NCBI GenBank assembly: GCA_034620365.1
Contig: JAQGEQ010000071.1
Span: 6,014,001-6,078,000, forward strand
Direction: 5' to 3'
DNA length: 64,000 bases
From: Pegea sp. RAD2-039
Taxonomy: Eukaryota > Chordata > Thaliacea > Salpida > Salpidae
Part shown: positions 11,753 through 24,690 of the stretch, in pieces
Layout: each line of letters starts with the position of its first letter
How positions within the stretch are numbered: position 1 is the first letter of the stretch
Notes under the pieces: generated by a model
What the model saw: the letters and a program-made list of their open reading frames with translations, nothing else
The model's database searches: none
Told to the model about the DNA's origin: nothing
Position numbers and translations under genes: made by a program

Positions 11753-11904
11753 TATATGCTTTGAGGACTACTGTAATGCCATGTGTTACATCTTTTGCTT
11801 TCTATATTTTGGGCTAAATAGATGTTATTTGTGAGAATGTGTGTTAGCGAGAGGTGCTCTTTTCAGGCACCCTCCTTCGCATTTATTGAAATAAATAAAT
11901 AAAC
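11753..11904 (+). mobile_element. Dispersed repeat R1, copy 1 (likely retroposon 3' end)
   Basis: Shares about 150 bp with 21592-21730 (opposite strand) and the last ~80 bp with 43824-43903. The conserved core runs GTGAGAATGTGTGTTAGCGA through GCACCCTCC, ending in an ATTTATTGAAATAAATAAAT tail. A common 3' end, variable 5' start and simple A/T-rich tail are typical of 5'-truncated non-LTR retrotransposon or SINE copies. Confidence 0.7.
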
Positions 11905-12806
11905 TTCAAAAGTTTATCGAGTTTTTCTCTTTATCTAGTTAAATTTAGTTTTTTCTGTGCAATAATTATTTTTAGTAAATTAAACCAGCAAAACATCTTA
12001 CATGAATCTTACATAAAACACAAAATAGAGATCAAATTAAAGCGTTCACAAGTAACTCAACCTCGAATAACAACAAAAAGCCCTGAAAGTGGCAAATATA
12101 GCGTATAAGGCTTGAGATTATTTGAAAAAGTTACACTTTGTACAGCAAATAATTTACTTCATTTGTAAATGCTTCTGAAACATTTATCTTATTGATATTT
12201 TTGTTTTAAAAAGTTACTTTTACAAATATCTTATTTAAAAAACGATAAACCATCAAAAATATATATTATTTAAAAGGTAAAACGTTACAAAATAAGCATT
12301 TAGCTTAACGCATTTATTAAAGATTTTAGTTTAAAGTTATTGATTAATAAATTGATTTAGGATTGGTAAATATTGAGTTATTAATGAAGCAATTATTCAA
12401 AAATATATTTTTTTATGTCGTTTAGTTTCACCTTTGGGGATTATACAGCACCATTTATAATTTTCTATATAGCTTTGAAAAGTATAAGCCGCTTAAGTTC
12501 ATTTTTAACAATTTTTTTTTTAATTTTTGCTGAATTTTGATTAATTAGTTTTAATTCGTGAAAAATTCAATTTTAAAAATAAATAGAAATTGAGAAAATT
12601 ATTAATTTACTAAAATATGATTTGTTTTATTAAACATCAAATTTTATTAAAAATCTTTTAATTACTTTATAAACTTTTATTTAAATTTTGTATTTATTTT
12701 TATTTTATTCTAAATTATTTGTACTTTTATCAATTTTTATATAATATTTATTCACTTATAATGATTTAAAAGTATTTCTTTCACAGATTAAGATTTTATC
12801 AAAGAA

Positions 12807-15719
12807 ATGGAAGAAGTTTATAAAGGATCTTCAGATGTTTCTAATGAAAATATCAAATGTGATCTCTCAAACTCTAAAGACACTTATTTCTTTCAGCATT
12901 CAAATCCAGTGACAGGAAAGTTGGAGTGGAAAGTCAAGGAAGATGATGAGCATGATTACTTCACAGGTAAATAAATGATTTATTTGTTTAGATGAACTTT
13001 GTAGCAATTAGTCATCTTAAATCATTTGATTCCCTGTAAATTGGGACCCTGGGTCAATGAATTTGTCTGTCTGGGTTTTTTCCCAAAGCAACTACAAGCC
13101 AGTGGCACTTATAGTTGGAGATTTCCTGTTCTAGTTAGCTTGTCCACTTGTATCTTCAAGATGACCTTTGACCTCACATCTTTGCCAATATTCATGTTAG
13201 AAATTTTAATTGTAACTTTTGTTGCAGATATTGCTAGATCATCTTATGCTGATATGTTACATGATAAAGAAAGAAATGCTTTATATTACAAAGCCATTAA
13301 ATTAGCTGTCCAAAAAGTTCATGAACAAGGCAAGATTGCTAAAGTTTTGGACATTGGGACAGGGACTGGTCTGTTATCTATGATGGCAGCAACAGCTGGT
13401 GCTGAAATTATCAACGCTATTGAAGTTTTTACCCCTATGGCTAAAGTTGCTAAACGGATTGTTAAAGCGAATGGCTTTTCAAATATAAATATCATAAATA
13501 AACACTCAACAGAAGTTCTGTTAGGAGTTGATATTCAGGTAAAATATTTTCAAGATTTTCAATATTTTGTTGACTTGTTAATTTCAGGAAAGATGTAATA
13601 TCATTATAACAGAGTTATTTGATACTGAACTAATTGGCGAAGGAGCATTAAACAGTTACCAACATGCTCATAAGAATTTTATGGAAGAGGTTAATATTAG
13701 CTGTCATTTACAAATACTTATATATAAATTTGTTTATCAAATATTTTAAAAATATAAATAATCAAAATATTTTAATAAAAACATAAGCTTCTTTCAGAAT
13801 AAAATCCCCTCATGAAAAATTTGATATAATTATATGAATAAGCAAGATTCTGAAGATGTGTGTAATTAGCAGACGAAATAATTAATTGTCTAATAAATAC
13901 TTTTATTAATTGAATTGAAATAAACTTTTGGAAGACTTTTTAAAGAGCTTTCTTTTTGTTTTCAGGACTGTATTGCTGTACCACACAAAGCAACAGTTTA
14001 CGTTCAAGTTGTTCAGTCAGAGATGATGACAACCTGGAACGAAATGAAACCAATCTCAATCAATATAGAGGGATTGAATGAAATTGTTATAGAGCCTGAT
14101 CTTCGTATGAGTAACGGTGTAGGTCTTTCAACTGTTCATGATATTCAGATGACTCAGTTATCCTCATCTGATTTCAAATCTTTATCTGATCCGATCCATG
14201 TCTTCGAGTTTGATTGGAGTAGCAAACTTCTATCTACTGACTCTCAAGTGGAATCTGTTTTAGTGAAATCAAAAGATGACGGTCAAGCACAGGTTTTTAT
14301 CAACTGATCCTTCATTTCTTCATCTGAATCTTGTTGATGAAGATCGTTTTGTGTTGGTGGGATCTTGAGATGTTTAAGGAGACTTCTATAATCCTCTCCA
14401 CCGCCCCTAAATGGCTACATCCAGATCCTGCTAATATGCAATGGAGAGATCATTGGATTCAAAGTATTTACTTCTTCCCTAAAACTATAAAAGTTGAAAA
14501 AAATCAAGAATTTTTTCTCAAAGTAATTCCAAATGAAATTTTGAGAATTAAAAAATTGACTTTTTCGTCTTTTTAGGCTTTCCACGACAACTACACAATG
14601 TGGTTTGAAATTTGCACAAAAGATCAACTCCAAAAAGAAAATAAAGTTTTATTACCAGTTTGTACTTACCCTCCACGAGCTTTACTCAGTAGACCCCGTA
14701 TGGGAATGATAAACGATTCAGAACGTAATGAGTCGATTACGCGATCGCTATTTGATGTAGTGAACCAATTGAAGCTGAATCTGAACAGCAAAGCGTTATG
14801 CATCAGTGATTTCAGTCTTATGTCGCTGTTTCTCGCTAAAAGTAATTTTCAAGGTCAAATAATTGCTTTAGAACGCTCGAAAATCGCTCAGCGCGGTTTA
14901 CTAAATCTTGCGAGACACAATAACATTACAAGTGATAGATTAAGTATCATATATGCTGAAAATGTAGAAAATTTTGTTGATGAAGTTCAAGATATGAAGA
15001 TTCAGTTGCTAGCTGGTGAACCTTTTTTCACTTCATCTTATCTACCTTGGCATGAACTGTACTTTTGGTATGCTAGAACTGAATTAGATCAATTTCTTGA
15101 TGACGACGCTGAAATCTTGCCCAGAAGAGCAAATTTATGGATTGTTGGGTTATCTTTTCGAGATCTGTGGAAGATAAGAGCTCCTGTTGGTGAAGTTGAA
15201 GGGTTTGATGTTTCTTTGATGGATGATATGATCAATTCTGCTCTTGAGAAGAAAGAACATCATATTTGTGAACCTCATCACTTATGGGAATATCCAAATA
15301 AGTTGGTTACTCTTCCTCGTAAAGTGATGTCTTTCAACTTCTCAAAATGTGTCCCAAACAATGATCTAGTGTCTGAAGGTTCAATCAATTTCACAAAACC
15401 TTCATCATCTACTTCTACTATCAATGATTTTGAAGCAAATGATTGTCATGCTGTTGGTCTTTGGATGGAATATGAATTGACAGAAAATTTCAATTTATCG
15501 ACTGGTGTTCAGCCTCCATTTGGTAGTGATAGTTTCATTCAAATGCCTCAAGCACCAGTTTGGAGCAAACACCATAAGCAAGCTGTCTTCTTCTTTAAAC
15601 ATCCTGTCTCATTGAATCAAAATGAAGTTTTAGAGGAGAGTTATTCACCTTGTATTCATTACAACATCAAATTTACCTCTGAAAGCGGTGAAGTTACCAC
15701 AAAATTTGATGTCAACTAA
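12807..15719 (+). CDS. PRMT7: Protein arginine N-methyltransferase 7
   Basis: Transfers methyl groups from S-adenosylmethionine to protein arginines; PRMT7 is the type III enzyme making monomethylarginine. Exons: 12807-12966, 13228-13538, 13588-13689, 13966-14292, 14343-14522, 14577-15719, phases consistent. The first methyltransferase module shows motif [16 protein letters not shown] and the double-E loop [12 protein letters not shown]. The second, degenerate module typical of PRMT7 follows, with [19 protein letters not shown] and the C-terminal [10 protein letters not shown]. The N-terminus carries about 35 residues more than human before [11 protein letters not shown]. Total length is about 740 residues against 692 in human. 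A T-rich tract plus CAG at about 12781-12785, 21 bp before the ATG, could be a cis- or trans-splice acceptor. The large exon 6 (1.14 kb) holds over half of the protein. Confidence 0.95.
13020..13200 (+). other. GC-richer segment inside PRMT7 intron 1
   Basis: About 180 bp with clearly higher GC than the rest of the intron, beginning near CCCTGTAAATTGGGACCCTG and containing ATGACCTTTGACCTCA. It reads open into exon 2 but has no counterpart in PRMT7. It may be a decayed repeat or an alternative 5' exon extension. Confidence 0.25.
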
Positions 15720-16364
15720 TCGACTGACATTTTGTAGTTGGTTCTTTTATGTCACAGATAAATATTCACAGATTTTCTTCTACTTTTTTTGCTGGTCAAA
15801 GCTGTTAAAGTAATTTATTTTCTCTTGGAGATATTGATATAATGTTTAGTTTAATACTCCGCTAAAAGAATTTACAATTTTATGAAGTTTGAAATTTGTA
15901 TTGTAAATACTCGAAAAATTTCAGAGAAAAAGTAATCTGTTGCTGATGTTGGTATTTGAAAAAGTATTTTTAATAAAATATTCAACGATTTATTTGATAT
16001 TTTTTGAAGCAAAATGTTTAGGAATAATCTTAAATTAATTAGTAGATCTTATTTTTATGTTTTGAATATTTCCAACACTAAATTATAAAATATATGAAAT
16101 TATCAAATTTAATATTTTCACCAAAACCTCTAACAACAAGTTTGAAGTTATTAAATTATAAACTTTTATTATCGACAAAACTTGCTTCAAACCCTAAACT
16201 TTTAATTGATAAACTAATTTATTATTAGAAGAAAAACCAAATGTTCAAACACAAAGTTTTTAATGGTATAAAAGATGAGATTTCTAGCAACATCTATTCA
16301 TTAAATATCAATTCTAGGCTTTTCAAATAAGTTGCCAAATCCGAGAAAACATTAAACTAAAAAT
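15720..16364. other. Convergent 3' intergenic stretch
   Basis: Between PRMT7 and the 3' end of PSMA6. AT-rich with AATAAA-like words (for example near 15972); nothing else was seen. Confidence 0.5.
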
Positions 16365-17926
16365 TTAATCTTTTTCAGCTAAAGCCACCAAATGTTCTTC
16401 AATCTCATTTTCTGACAAGCAACGAAATTTAGGATTAGCTTTCGAGACAACAGCAACTTCCAGTTCTGTTGGTTTAAAGTCAACAGACAAGACATGAGAA
16501 AGACAAGAGAGAGCCACACTAATCGAACGATTCAAATCCCACACTTGCTCTTTCTTTTTCTTCAACTTCTTTTCTAAGAATGTATTAGCTTCAGTTTGTT
16601 TACTTCCCGCGCTAACAGCTCGGAATCCACAGTAATAACCTAAAAATTCACTTTTAATGTTACTTCATGATAGTCAATTGTCTACCTGCTGGATCCGCTT
16701 TATACAACATTGGCTTCTCATATTCTCTGTCCCAAGTGATTAACATCATACTACAACCAAGAGGTCTCATCTCTGCATTTTGAGTATAAACCTGAACAAG
16801 ATACCAGCTTTTAGGGAACTAAACATTTGATTTGTTTTTGAAAGGCAAGCTTACAAATTATGGTTCAAATGAGCCAGTAAAAAATTGTAAAAAATTTTTT
16901 ATGATATTCAAATAAGGAAAAGCAAACTTAAAAAGTTATTTTAAAGTTTAAGAGATAAAATTAAATAGATATAAAATATTTTTGATATATCAACCATATA
17001 AATAATATATATATATAAATTAAAAAATATCAAATTTCAAGTTTGAAAACTTCTTTAAACTTTTTAAATTTTAATATTAAAATCATCAAAACACAAATTA
17101 TAAAAAATATAAATATCATCAATGACAGATAACATTTTTAAATTTCTACAATTAATTAATGAAATAAAATATTTTATGGAAATAATTTTATCAATAAATT
17201 GCTAAAAAAGTAATAATAATAAAAAGAATTATTATTCTTCAAATAGAACAACTATAAATAAAAAAATTCAAAAAAACTAATTTCTGTTACAATTTATTAA
17301 ATATTTAAACAATAAAGAGAACCAATATAAAAGTTTTTAAATCAATTTAGAATGAAAAATATCTACAGATTCTACAAAAATATTCTATTATTTAAAATTA
17401 TCCAAAGCAAGCTAAAAAATTAACTGAAATAAAAAGAAAATATAAATTTAATTAATATAAATAAGAGTTATAATCATAAGAGCAAATTACAAAACTTTAA
17501 TATAAATTATTGTACTTAATAAATCAATATTTATCCACAAATCAAAATAAAAATTACCTGAGAAATATCAGCCATTCGCTTGGTTAGAGCATCTACTGGT
17601 ATTTCATAACCATATTTATATTTGAAATTTATAGCTTCACTTCTTGCTCTCATTACCTGAGATCGGCTGTCAGCACTGAGTCCTGTCATAACACATCCAA
17701 TACTTGGAGTTATATTAAACATATGAGTAACACTGGATTTGTCTACAAGCTTGTCAGGAACTTTCTTTTGAGTAATCAATACAGCGCAGTCATCACCTCT
17801 AATACCAACGGAAGTTAAACCCGGTTGATTAATAGCTTTAAATGCATATTCAACTTGATAAAGGCGACCTTCAGGTGAAAATATAGTAATATGACGATCA
17901 AAACCTGCACTAGTGCCTCTAGACAT
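16365..17926 (-). CDS. PSMA6: 20S proteasome subunit alpha type-6
   Basis: Non-catalytic alpha subunit of the 20S proteasome outer ring, which gates substrate entry. Three exons: 17558-17926, 16686-16791, 16365-16639. The start [20 protein letters not shown] is nearly identical to human PSMA6, including the alpha-subunit N-terminal signature ([12 protein letters not shown]). Later blocks [53 protein letters not shown] and the C-terminus [19 protein letters not shown] all match in order. The length is about 250 residues against 246 in human, so the gene looks complete. Intron 1 (766 bp) is extremely AT-rich, in contrast to the ~50-bp introns elsewhere. A CAG acceptor-like site lies one base before the ATG on the minus strand. 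Confidence 0.96.
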
Positions 17927-18463
17927 ACTGATATGCTCAAATTAGTTTACAACTTGTAGCCCAAGTACTTAGTTATGATTTTAAGTAGAAAATCAACAAT
18001 TCACCGTGTTTCCAAATAGTTTTTGATAAAAAATATTTTAAAAATTGAACTTCAAAAAATAGCTAGTGAAAACAAGTAAAAAATAACTTGTTATTACTTT
18101 ACTGAAAACTATTTTTTGAAAATATTTATTTTGTTATAAATTAAAAAACACAACACTTTATAAAAAGCCTTTATGTTTTGAAGTACCATTTTGAATTGTA
18201 ACAAATTTACTTTGCTTTGCTCTTAATACCTTTATTACAGTCATTAATTTTATTTTTTCAAAATATACTATTTTATTTATAAATACTTGAAACAAAAAAT
18301 CATATTTCCTGATAAAATAGTGTAGTGTTTACGGGAATAACATTAAATATCTCTTTATAAGACAGTAGAATGAAGTACAAGTTTGTAGAGCTTTTTAACA
18401 GCAAAAAATACAGAAAATAAAACTTGTATTCTTATTTTTTATTGCATGTTTAATGAATTATAT
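17927..18463. other. Intergenic stretch upstream of PSMA6
   Basis: AT-rich sequence between the PSMA6 start and the 3' end of the next minus-strand gene. No coding frame or RNA gene was seen; it must carry the PSMA6 promoter, but I see no distinct element. Confidence 0.4.
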
Positions 18464-21400
18464 TTAATCTGATGTAGTCTGCATATCTTTAATTCTTTTT
18501 ATTTCAAGTTGAACTGCTTCAACAATATTAAGCGTTGGGTTCTTGGAAATGGAATTTTCATTTACTACAAACAAACTTTGGTTTGCAAATCGCTCATCAT
18601 CAACATTCACTTCATTCCTCGCTTGCAAAAATCCATCTACAAAAAATTGAATTTGTAAATGATATAATTTTTGGTAAAATCTTTGTTTATCGTTTCAACA
18701 GATTTCTTTTACTTGTTCTTGTTTCATCTTTATAAGTGGTAAAATCCTTGTTTTTGTCTGAATCAAATGATTTTAATTTAAGATGATGACTTTGATACTT
18801 TTATAAATAATTATTTATGATATATCTATGTCACAAAAACTGTAATTTAAAGAAATATTTCAGCAAAGTTCATAATTTTAATGTTGGATGTTTTAAATGG
18901 TTTTACTCTTAAAAATAAATTCAAATTTTTTATAATTTTTTATTCAATTTTTTTTAACTTTTAAAGTCGTTTACCTTCACAGGATCCTTTTGAATATCTT
19001 CTATTTTTTGAAGATTGATGACTTGAAAGTCTTCGGTTTGTTGGAAGCTGAGGAAGTTTACGAGGAAATTTTTGCTAAAATAGAAACTTAAAATTATTTT
19101 GTTCGAGTTTTTTACACTCAGAACTGTAAATAAAAGTTTAAAATAACAAAAAAGTGTTTAGAACATAATTTGAATAATTATGAATTTAATTGCGACAATA
19201 AATTCGAAACTTTAAAAACATTGGTAAAAAAAAATGTTTTTATTTCAAGCTCAATAAATTTTGAGGTAAGAATATTCAGCTAAGTACTTTTATCAAATCA
19301 AAATAAAGTAGTATTTCTAACTTTTATAATTAAAAATATTGTTTAAAAGTTTATTATACAAATATTACTACATCAGTTGAAGCCAAAAAAGTTATCTTTA
19401 TGAAGTGATTTTAAAAATAAATCATAACTTTCATATGTTAAAAACACTTTTATCAAATTCACTTAAGAAATTCTTATTTTAATACTTATTTGTAAAACTG
19501 AAAAGAAAACTTACTTTACAATTTTCTTTAACAGGAACCTCATCTAAAAACTCATACCCTCCTGACTTTGCTTCTCTAAGTTTTTTGTTTCTCGAATTTG
19601 TGGGTGATAGAACTTGATCTGTATGTCTGACTTCTCTATTTCTTTCCACAAATGATGAAGCTAAAAATGATCAGTAAATGAAATCTTAGTTTAGAAAACT
19701 TATTTTACTCTACCTAATTCTTTTCTTTTATTTTCTCGAGCATTTTGTCTGATTCTACGGTCTTCAACGTACCTATAAAATGATTTAATATTTGAAAGAT
19801 ATATAGAACAAGAATTTATTTAAAATTTTTAAGATGTTACTTTGAAAATTCTGGAGTTTCAACATCTTTTATGCTGCAACCTTGAAAAGATTTTTATTTT
19901 ACTTTTAAACAACACCAGAAAGTCAACAAGTTACTTTTTAATAAAGGAGTTTTTGTGTTTACTTCATAAGCTTTCTCCTCAGTTAAACGGTGTCTTGGTA
20001 CCTAAATCCGAAAATTTATCAAATTAACAGCTGAAATAAGCAACTTTTCGAGTTAGTAATACTTTTGAATATGTGTTGGTGTTGTCATTCCAGAATAAAA
20101 TGTTGTTCGTCAATGGTGTCTATAAGTTTTTAGTCATCAATAAAACTTGATTTTTTAAAAACAACTCACTGGCATTTGTTCAGAGGCAGCCTCTCTGAGT
20201 ATTGATGGAGGGACATCAGGATACTTTACACTAAGAATTGTACTTTAAAAAATCATGTAAGCCTCTAACTTTTAAATAAGATAAACAGAAAGTAGTTCTA
20301 CGAATTACTTCTAATTTCAACTAAATATAGAAACAAATAAAAATCATACTTAATCTGTTCTTGTGGTTCATCACCTATTTAAAAAATAATTTCAATTTAT
20401 TATTTCTAAAAATCTGTTTGGAAACACTTTCTAAAGTTTGTAAATTTTACATTTTCTTACTTTCAATAAAATGTTGTTCTTCAAATATCCTAGAAGGTTC
20501 CATGCTTTGCATAATACTCTGAAATTACCAGCTGATGTTTTGATATAAACGGTTCAAATAGTTCTTACCTGTTCTATTTCCAATGCTCTGTTTCTTGTAC
20601 CACTTCTGTTTGATGCTTTTCTAGAATATAAAAGATGAAATTAAAGTCTTCAAATTTATTATTCACTTTCTCTCGCGTTCTTCTTCAAAACACTTCCTCA
20701 GTTTCTTTTGAGATAATCCTAAAAATAAACTTTTTGAAAATGCTGATTGAAAATAAGAAAATCTAAATTAATAATTACCTGGTGAAGTTCCAGGAATTCT
20801 AATTGGGTACTTCATCGTCTCAGTTTCCTGTTTAAATTAATTTTGAATAAAATAGTTACAAAAAAAAAGTAAAAAACTTCTTACAATGTCAAGGTCTTCA
20901 TCATGTATCTTAATTGCTTCTGTAAGTTGCCTGTAAGAACATGTTTGGTTAAATTCAGACTTTGTAGATTTAAGAAAGATAAAACGTAAATTTTAAAAGA
21001 TTTAATCTGATTAAAAGCTAATTTACTTGTTGTGTATCTGTTGCAGTTGTTGGCTGTCTGAAAATTATAGAAAATAGTTTAATAAAAGTAAAAATTAATC
21101 AACAAATTTATTTTTATTCATAACTTTCTATTTGATAAACTGTTCTTTCTTAAAATTCTTACTTTTTTTCAGTAAATTGTATATATTTTCCAGGTCTTCA
21201 GACTTTTTTCTCTCTATCTACATTAATTCTTTTTAGTTTCAAAATAACTTTAGAAGTTAATAAAAACCTCGACGTGTTCAGATGATTTTATTGAAGTGCT
21301 ACAAATAAATGTTGATTATTTTTGACAAATAATTGAAAATATTCAAACTAACCTGTCTGAGCTACAAGCTTCTTCAGCTGCTGAAACTAAAGTTTTATTT

Positions 21401-24400
21401 AAAGTTTGTTGTCAACTTATAAATCGACCATTTTAGTACCACCTAATTTATCGCATTCTTTTTTGGCTATTTCCCATTTTGCGAAGTTTTTCTTCGTCTT
21501 CGGCTGAAGAGTATTCTGTTGTTGGTAAAAATTGATTAAAATTTACAATTAAAATCATCAACTAATTCGTTTCAGGTATTTGTTTTACTTTTTACAATAA
21601 ATGTGAAGAAGGGTGCCTGAAGAGAGCACCTCTCGCTAACACACATTCTCACAAATAACATCTATTTAGTCAAAAATATAGAAAGCAAAAGATGTAACAC
21701 ATGACATTTCAGAAGTCCTCAAAGCATATAATAGATTCAATATTTTTTTATAAAATATTTTCAACAATAAACTTTTTATTTCAAAATTATTTTTATCGTC
21801 AAATTTTGAGTATTGTAAAAAATTGGACCTTTTTATCTTTATGTTTCTGACGAGGCCATTTTACAGCTGGAGTTCTATCTATGATGTTTCCGCGTATTTC
21901 AGCAGTTGAAAGTAAATCAGTTTGTAAATAGGGACGAACAATTTCTATGTTTTCAAATACTGAACTTTCTACATCAGTAGAATCTGAAGTAGTATCAGAA
22001 CATTGATCCGATTGTTGAGTCATTTTCTCTTTCCTCTTTCGTGCTGTTATCAATAAATTCTAAATTTAATAATTTTTCTACAAATTTTAGCACTAAACGA
22101 TCTAAAGTTGACAATTTTATTGTATCTTAAAACTAATTTGAATTTACTTTTTTAATATTTATTTAGTTCTTTCAACATAAGCAAGTTTTTTTAAATTAGA
22201 TAAATAAATTTTATACATAAAGTTATTATTTAATAAAATATAATTTTTATAATTCTTACATTTAATAATAAAACGATAATTTTGAAAAACTTTAAATATT
22301 CATTCGATAATCAACTTTAGATTATTCATAATCATTATTATGACGTAACAATCTCATTAAAAAAATAAGATTTTTAAAATTGTACTAAAATATAAACTTT
22401 CTTACAAATTAATTATCATTAAAAACTTACATTTTATAACTTGTTCATTCATCAGGGTTTTATACAAAGATTTTGGAGTCTGTATTCGCTTAGAGGACTG
22501 ATCCCGTGTTTGAATACTTTCATTTTTTTGTTCTTTGGTTTGAACATGTTTTGAAATTCGGATATAAGCTTCTTCTTGAGTTAAAATTTTTACTTTTCGA
22601 GAATCATTCTCTGTTTGAAATTTTAATTTTTAGATTTTAAAACTGATTATTATCAAAATCCACTTACCAGTCAAAGGGTTGATTTTGTTGTTCTGTTTTG
22701 AAGTGAATATTTTCGAACAAGCAGAAATACTAAAATGTAATCAAATAGTTATTCAAATACTAAAAACTCAATAAAATAAATTCTTTACTTAATTTCTAAA
22801 ACTAAAATTGAAAAATATTTATAAAAAGCATTTAGAAACACTTTTAACATAATAATCTGTAAAAAAAATTGAAATTATTGATAACTACTCACATGACTTT
22901 GACCAAACTCAAAACCAAACTCAAGAAAATCCAAAATCGGCTTTTTATTTTATCTTTAGTTTCTTGGGATTTATTTTCATCATCATCAAAGCGAACCTTA
23001 TTTTGGGAGGTTTTATTGGTTGGTTTTTTGTTTGTTATCTAAAAAACTTTTATTTTTAAAAGTTGTTCAAAGTCGTTAATATAAAAATTTACAAAATCTT
23101 AAAACTATCAAATATCAGCAAAAGGTTTTTATTTTTAGTTACAACAAATTTAAAAACAAACTTTCAAATTAAAAAACTTGTATATCATGAAACCAACAGC
23201 AGTAATCAGAAGAACTAATAAAGTAGTTAAAATCCATAACCATGTTGTATTCAAATCTTTATAGAAAGATAAAAAAATTAATAAAAAAGATTTATTACAA
23301 GTCATCAAGAAATTATTGAAATTATTGAAAATTGTAAAATTCTTTTACTAATTTTAGATATTTTGCTAACTGATTGTGAAAATCTATCTGCTATATTTCA
23401 CCTGGTTGTGAAAAAGACATTAAATTTTTCCCCTTCTGAAAAATATTTGGATCAAGAATAGATGAAGTAATTGTTGTTTCTATAAAATAAATTTCATCAA
23501 ATTATAAGCTTTCATCTAATTGTTGATAACTCAAAATTAACTGAAATCTATTTTATAAATTTATTCGTTTGCAATTTTGAAATCAAAAGTAAATCAAATC
23601 TAAATGCCGCTTTCTAAGTTGTTCTTTTAGAGCTAATAGTTGTAAAAAATAACTTTTAATTTACCTTTTATCATAGTTTGTGTAGAAATAGTTTCATCGC
23701 CTCCAAATTTACCTTTTAAAATGACTGTTTCGTTTTTTATAACCAAAATATTTGTAGCATCATTTTCAGTAGGCTTTAAACCATTTATAGAAGAGAATTG
23801 ATCAGAAGTGACTATATTTTTAACTGTAGTTACAGCAGATGTTATTTTGTTATAAATAAAATCGAAAGTAGTTGATGCGTTTTTTAAATAATTTTTTGTT
23901 GAGTTTGCTTCTGTTCTAATTAACCCATAATCTGATGTATTTGAAAAATGTGTTGCGTTTAAAGTAAAGTTTGTAGATCTAAACCTTAAGCTGGTTATAT
24001 TTGGTGCAAAGTTGGTTGCATTTGGTGCAAAGTTGGTTGCATTTGGTGCAAAGTTGGTTGCATTTGGTGCAAAGTTGGTTGTATTTGATGCAAAGTTTGT
24101 TGCATTTGGTGCAAAGTTGGTTGCATTTGGTGCAAAGTTGGTTATATTTGATCTAAAGTTGGTTATATCTGATTTTTTTGCAGTTACCAAATAATCTGTG
24201 TCATTTATAGAATAATTTGATGTCAAATTGGTATCTGTAGTTATGTTAAATCTATGTAAGCTGGTATTTGTTGTGATATCCACTACTGGAGTTGTTGAAA
24301 ACACCTGATTTGATGTTGATTGGTTTGTAGTTAGTTCATCAGGCAAAGGTGTTGATGTTACATTTAGTTGAGTTAGTTCTAAAAATTTAAAAGTTCGTCA

Positions 24401-24690
24401 TTTTAATAAAAACTTATTAAAATATTTATAATAATTTTATCTCTATGATAATTAACTAATTTGATTAATTGAAAATATTATTTTATATCTATTCTTTTAA
24501 TTAAATTGAATTAATAAATTTAACTAAAAAATTGTTATTTATAAATTTAAAATGTTTAATTACCGTCTTCGGATGTTGTATTTGATTTAATTTTGCTCAA
24601 ATTCTTTAACTTCAAATAATTCCTCATATATTTATAAAATGCATTTTTTCTGTTGGCTGCTTTGACTTTATATTTTGTTTTTAGCTCCAT
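18464..24690 (-). CDS. Multi-exon single-pass membrane protein with NATNFAP repeats, unrecognised
   Basis: About 27 small minus-strand exons chain together with compatible phases throughout, giving roughly 970 residues. Exon 1 (24564-24690) gives a basic, signal-less N-terminus (MELKTKYKVKAANRKNAFY). Exon 2 (23665-24378) encodes 238 Asn/Thr/Ser-rich residues with many N-x-T/S sequons and about eight tandem copies of NATNFAP. A later exon (about 23170-23272) supplies the membrane helix (WILTTLLVLLITAVGFMIY). The remaining ~20 exons encode a long charged, coiled-coil-prone tail with another hydrophobic patch (FWIFLSLVLSLVKV), KYPIRIPGTSPG, YPDVPPSILREAASEQM and the end QLEIKRIKDMQTTSD (last exon 18464-18636). 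The sequon-rich part suggests a glycosylated ectodomain and a cytoplasmic tail, but no cleavable signal peptide is visible, so topology is inferred. I do not recognise the family; the tail has a centrosomal/cytoskeletal look only in composition. A retroposon copy (21592-21730) sits in one intron. Confidence 0.6.
21592..21730 (-). mobile_element. Dispersed repeat R1, copy 2, inside an intron
   Basis: Reverse-complement copy of 11753-11904, including the GTGAGAATGTGTGTTAGCGA core. It lies in an intron of the host gene on that gene's sense strand, between exons ending at about 21819 and starting at about 21515. It differs from copy 1 by scattered substitutions. Confidence 0.7.
24001..24165. repeat. 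Coding 21-bp tandem repeat (NATNFAP)
   Basis: About eight near-identical 21-bp units (TTTGGTGCAAAGTTGGTTGC plus one base on the plus strand) encode NATNFAP, with variants NTTNFAS and NITNFRS, on the minus strand. Each unit adds an N-x-T sequon. The 60-codon plus-strand frame across it is a shadow. Confidence 0.9.

Larger units (their letters stand above)
7143..12806. other. Long gene-poor AT-rich stretch
   Basis: 5.7 kb of very AT-rich sequence with frequent stops on both strands. The only items that stand out are an isolated exon-like segment at 11557-11651 (-), a dispersed repeat at 11753-11904, and a slightly GC-richer patch at about 9290-9430. The 67-codon frame at 8034-8237 has the composition of random AT-rich sequence and was not called. 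Confidence 0.6.

Noticed and set aside
13026..13598. PRMT7 starting at 13026 with an extra ~65-residue leader
   Set aside because: The leader lies in intron 1. The exon at 12807-12966 supplies the conserved [11 protein letters not shown] start and joins at 13228 in phase.
24012..24194. Plus-strand frame with VAFGAKL repeats
   Set aside because: Shadow of the NATNFAP coding repeat on the minus strand.
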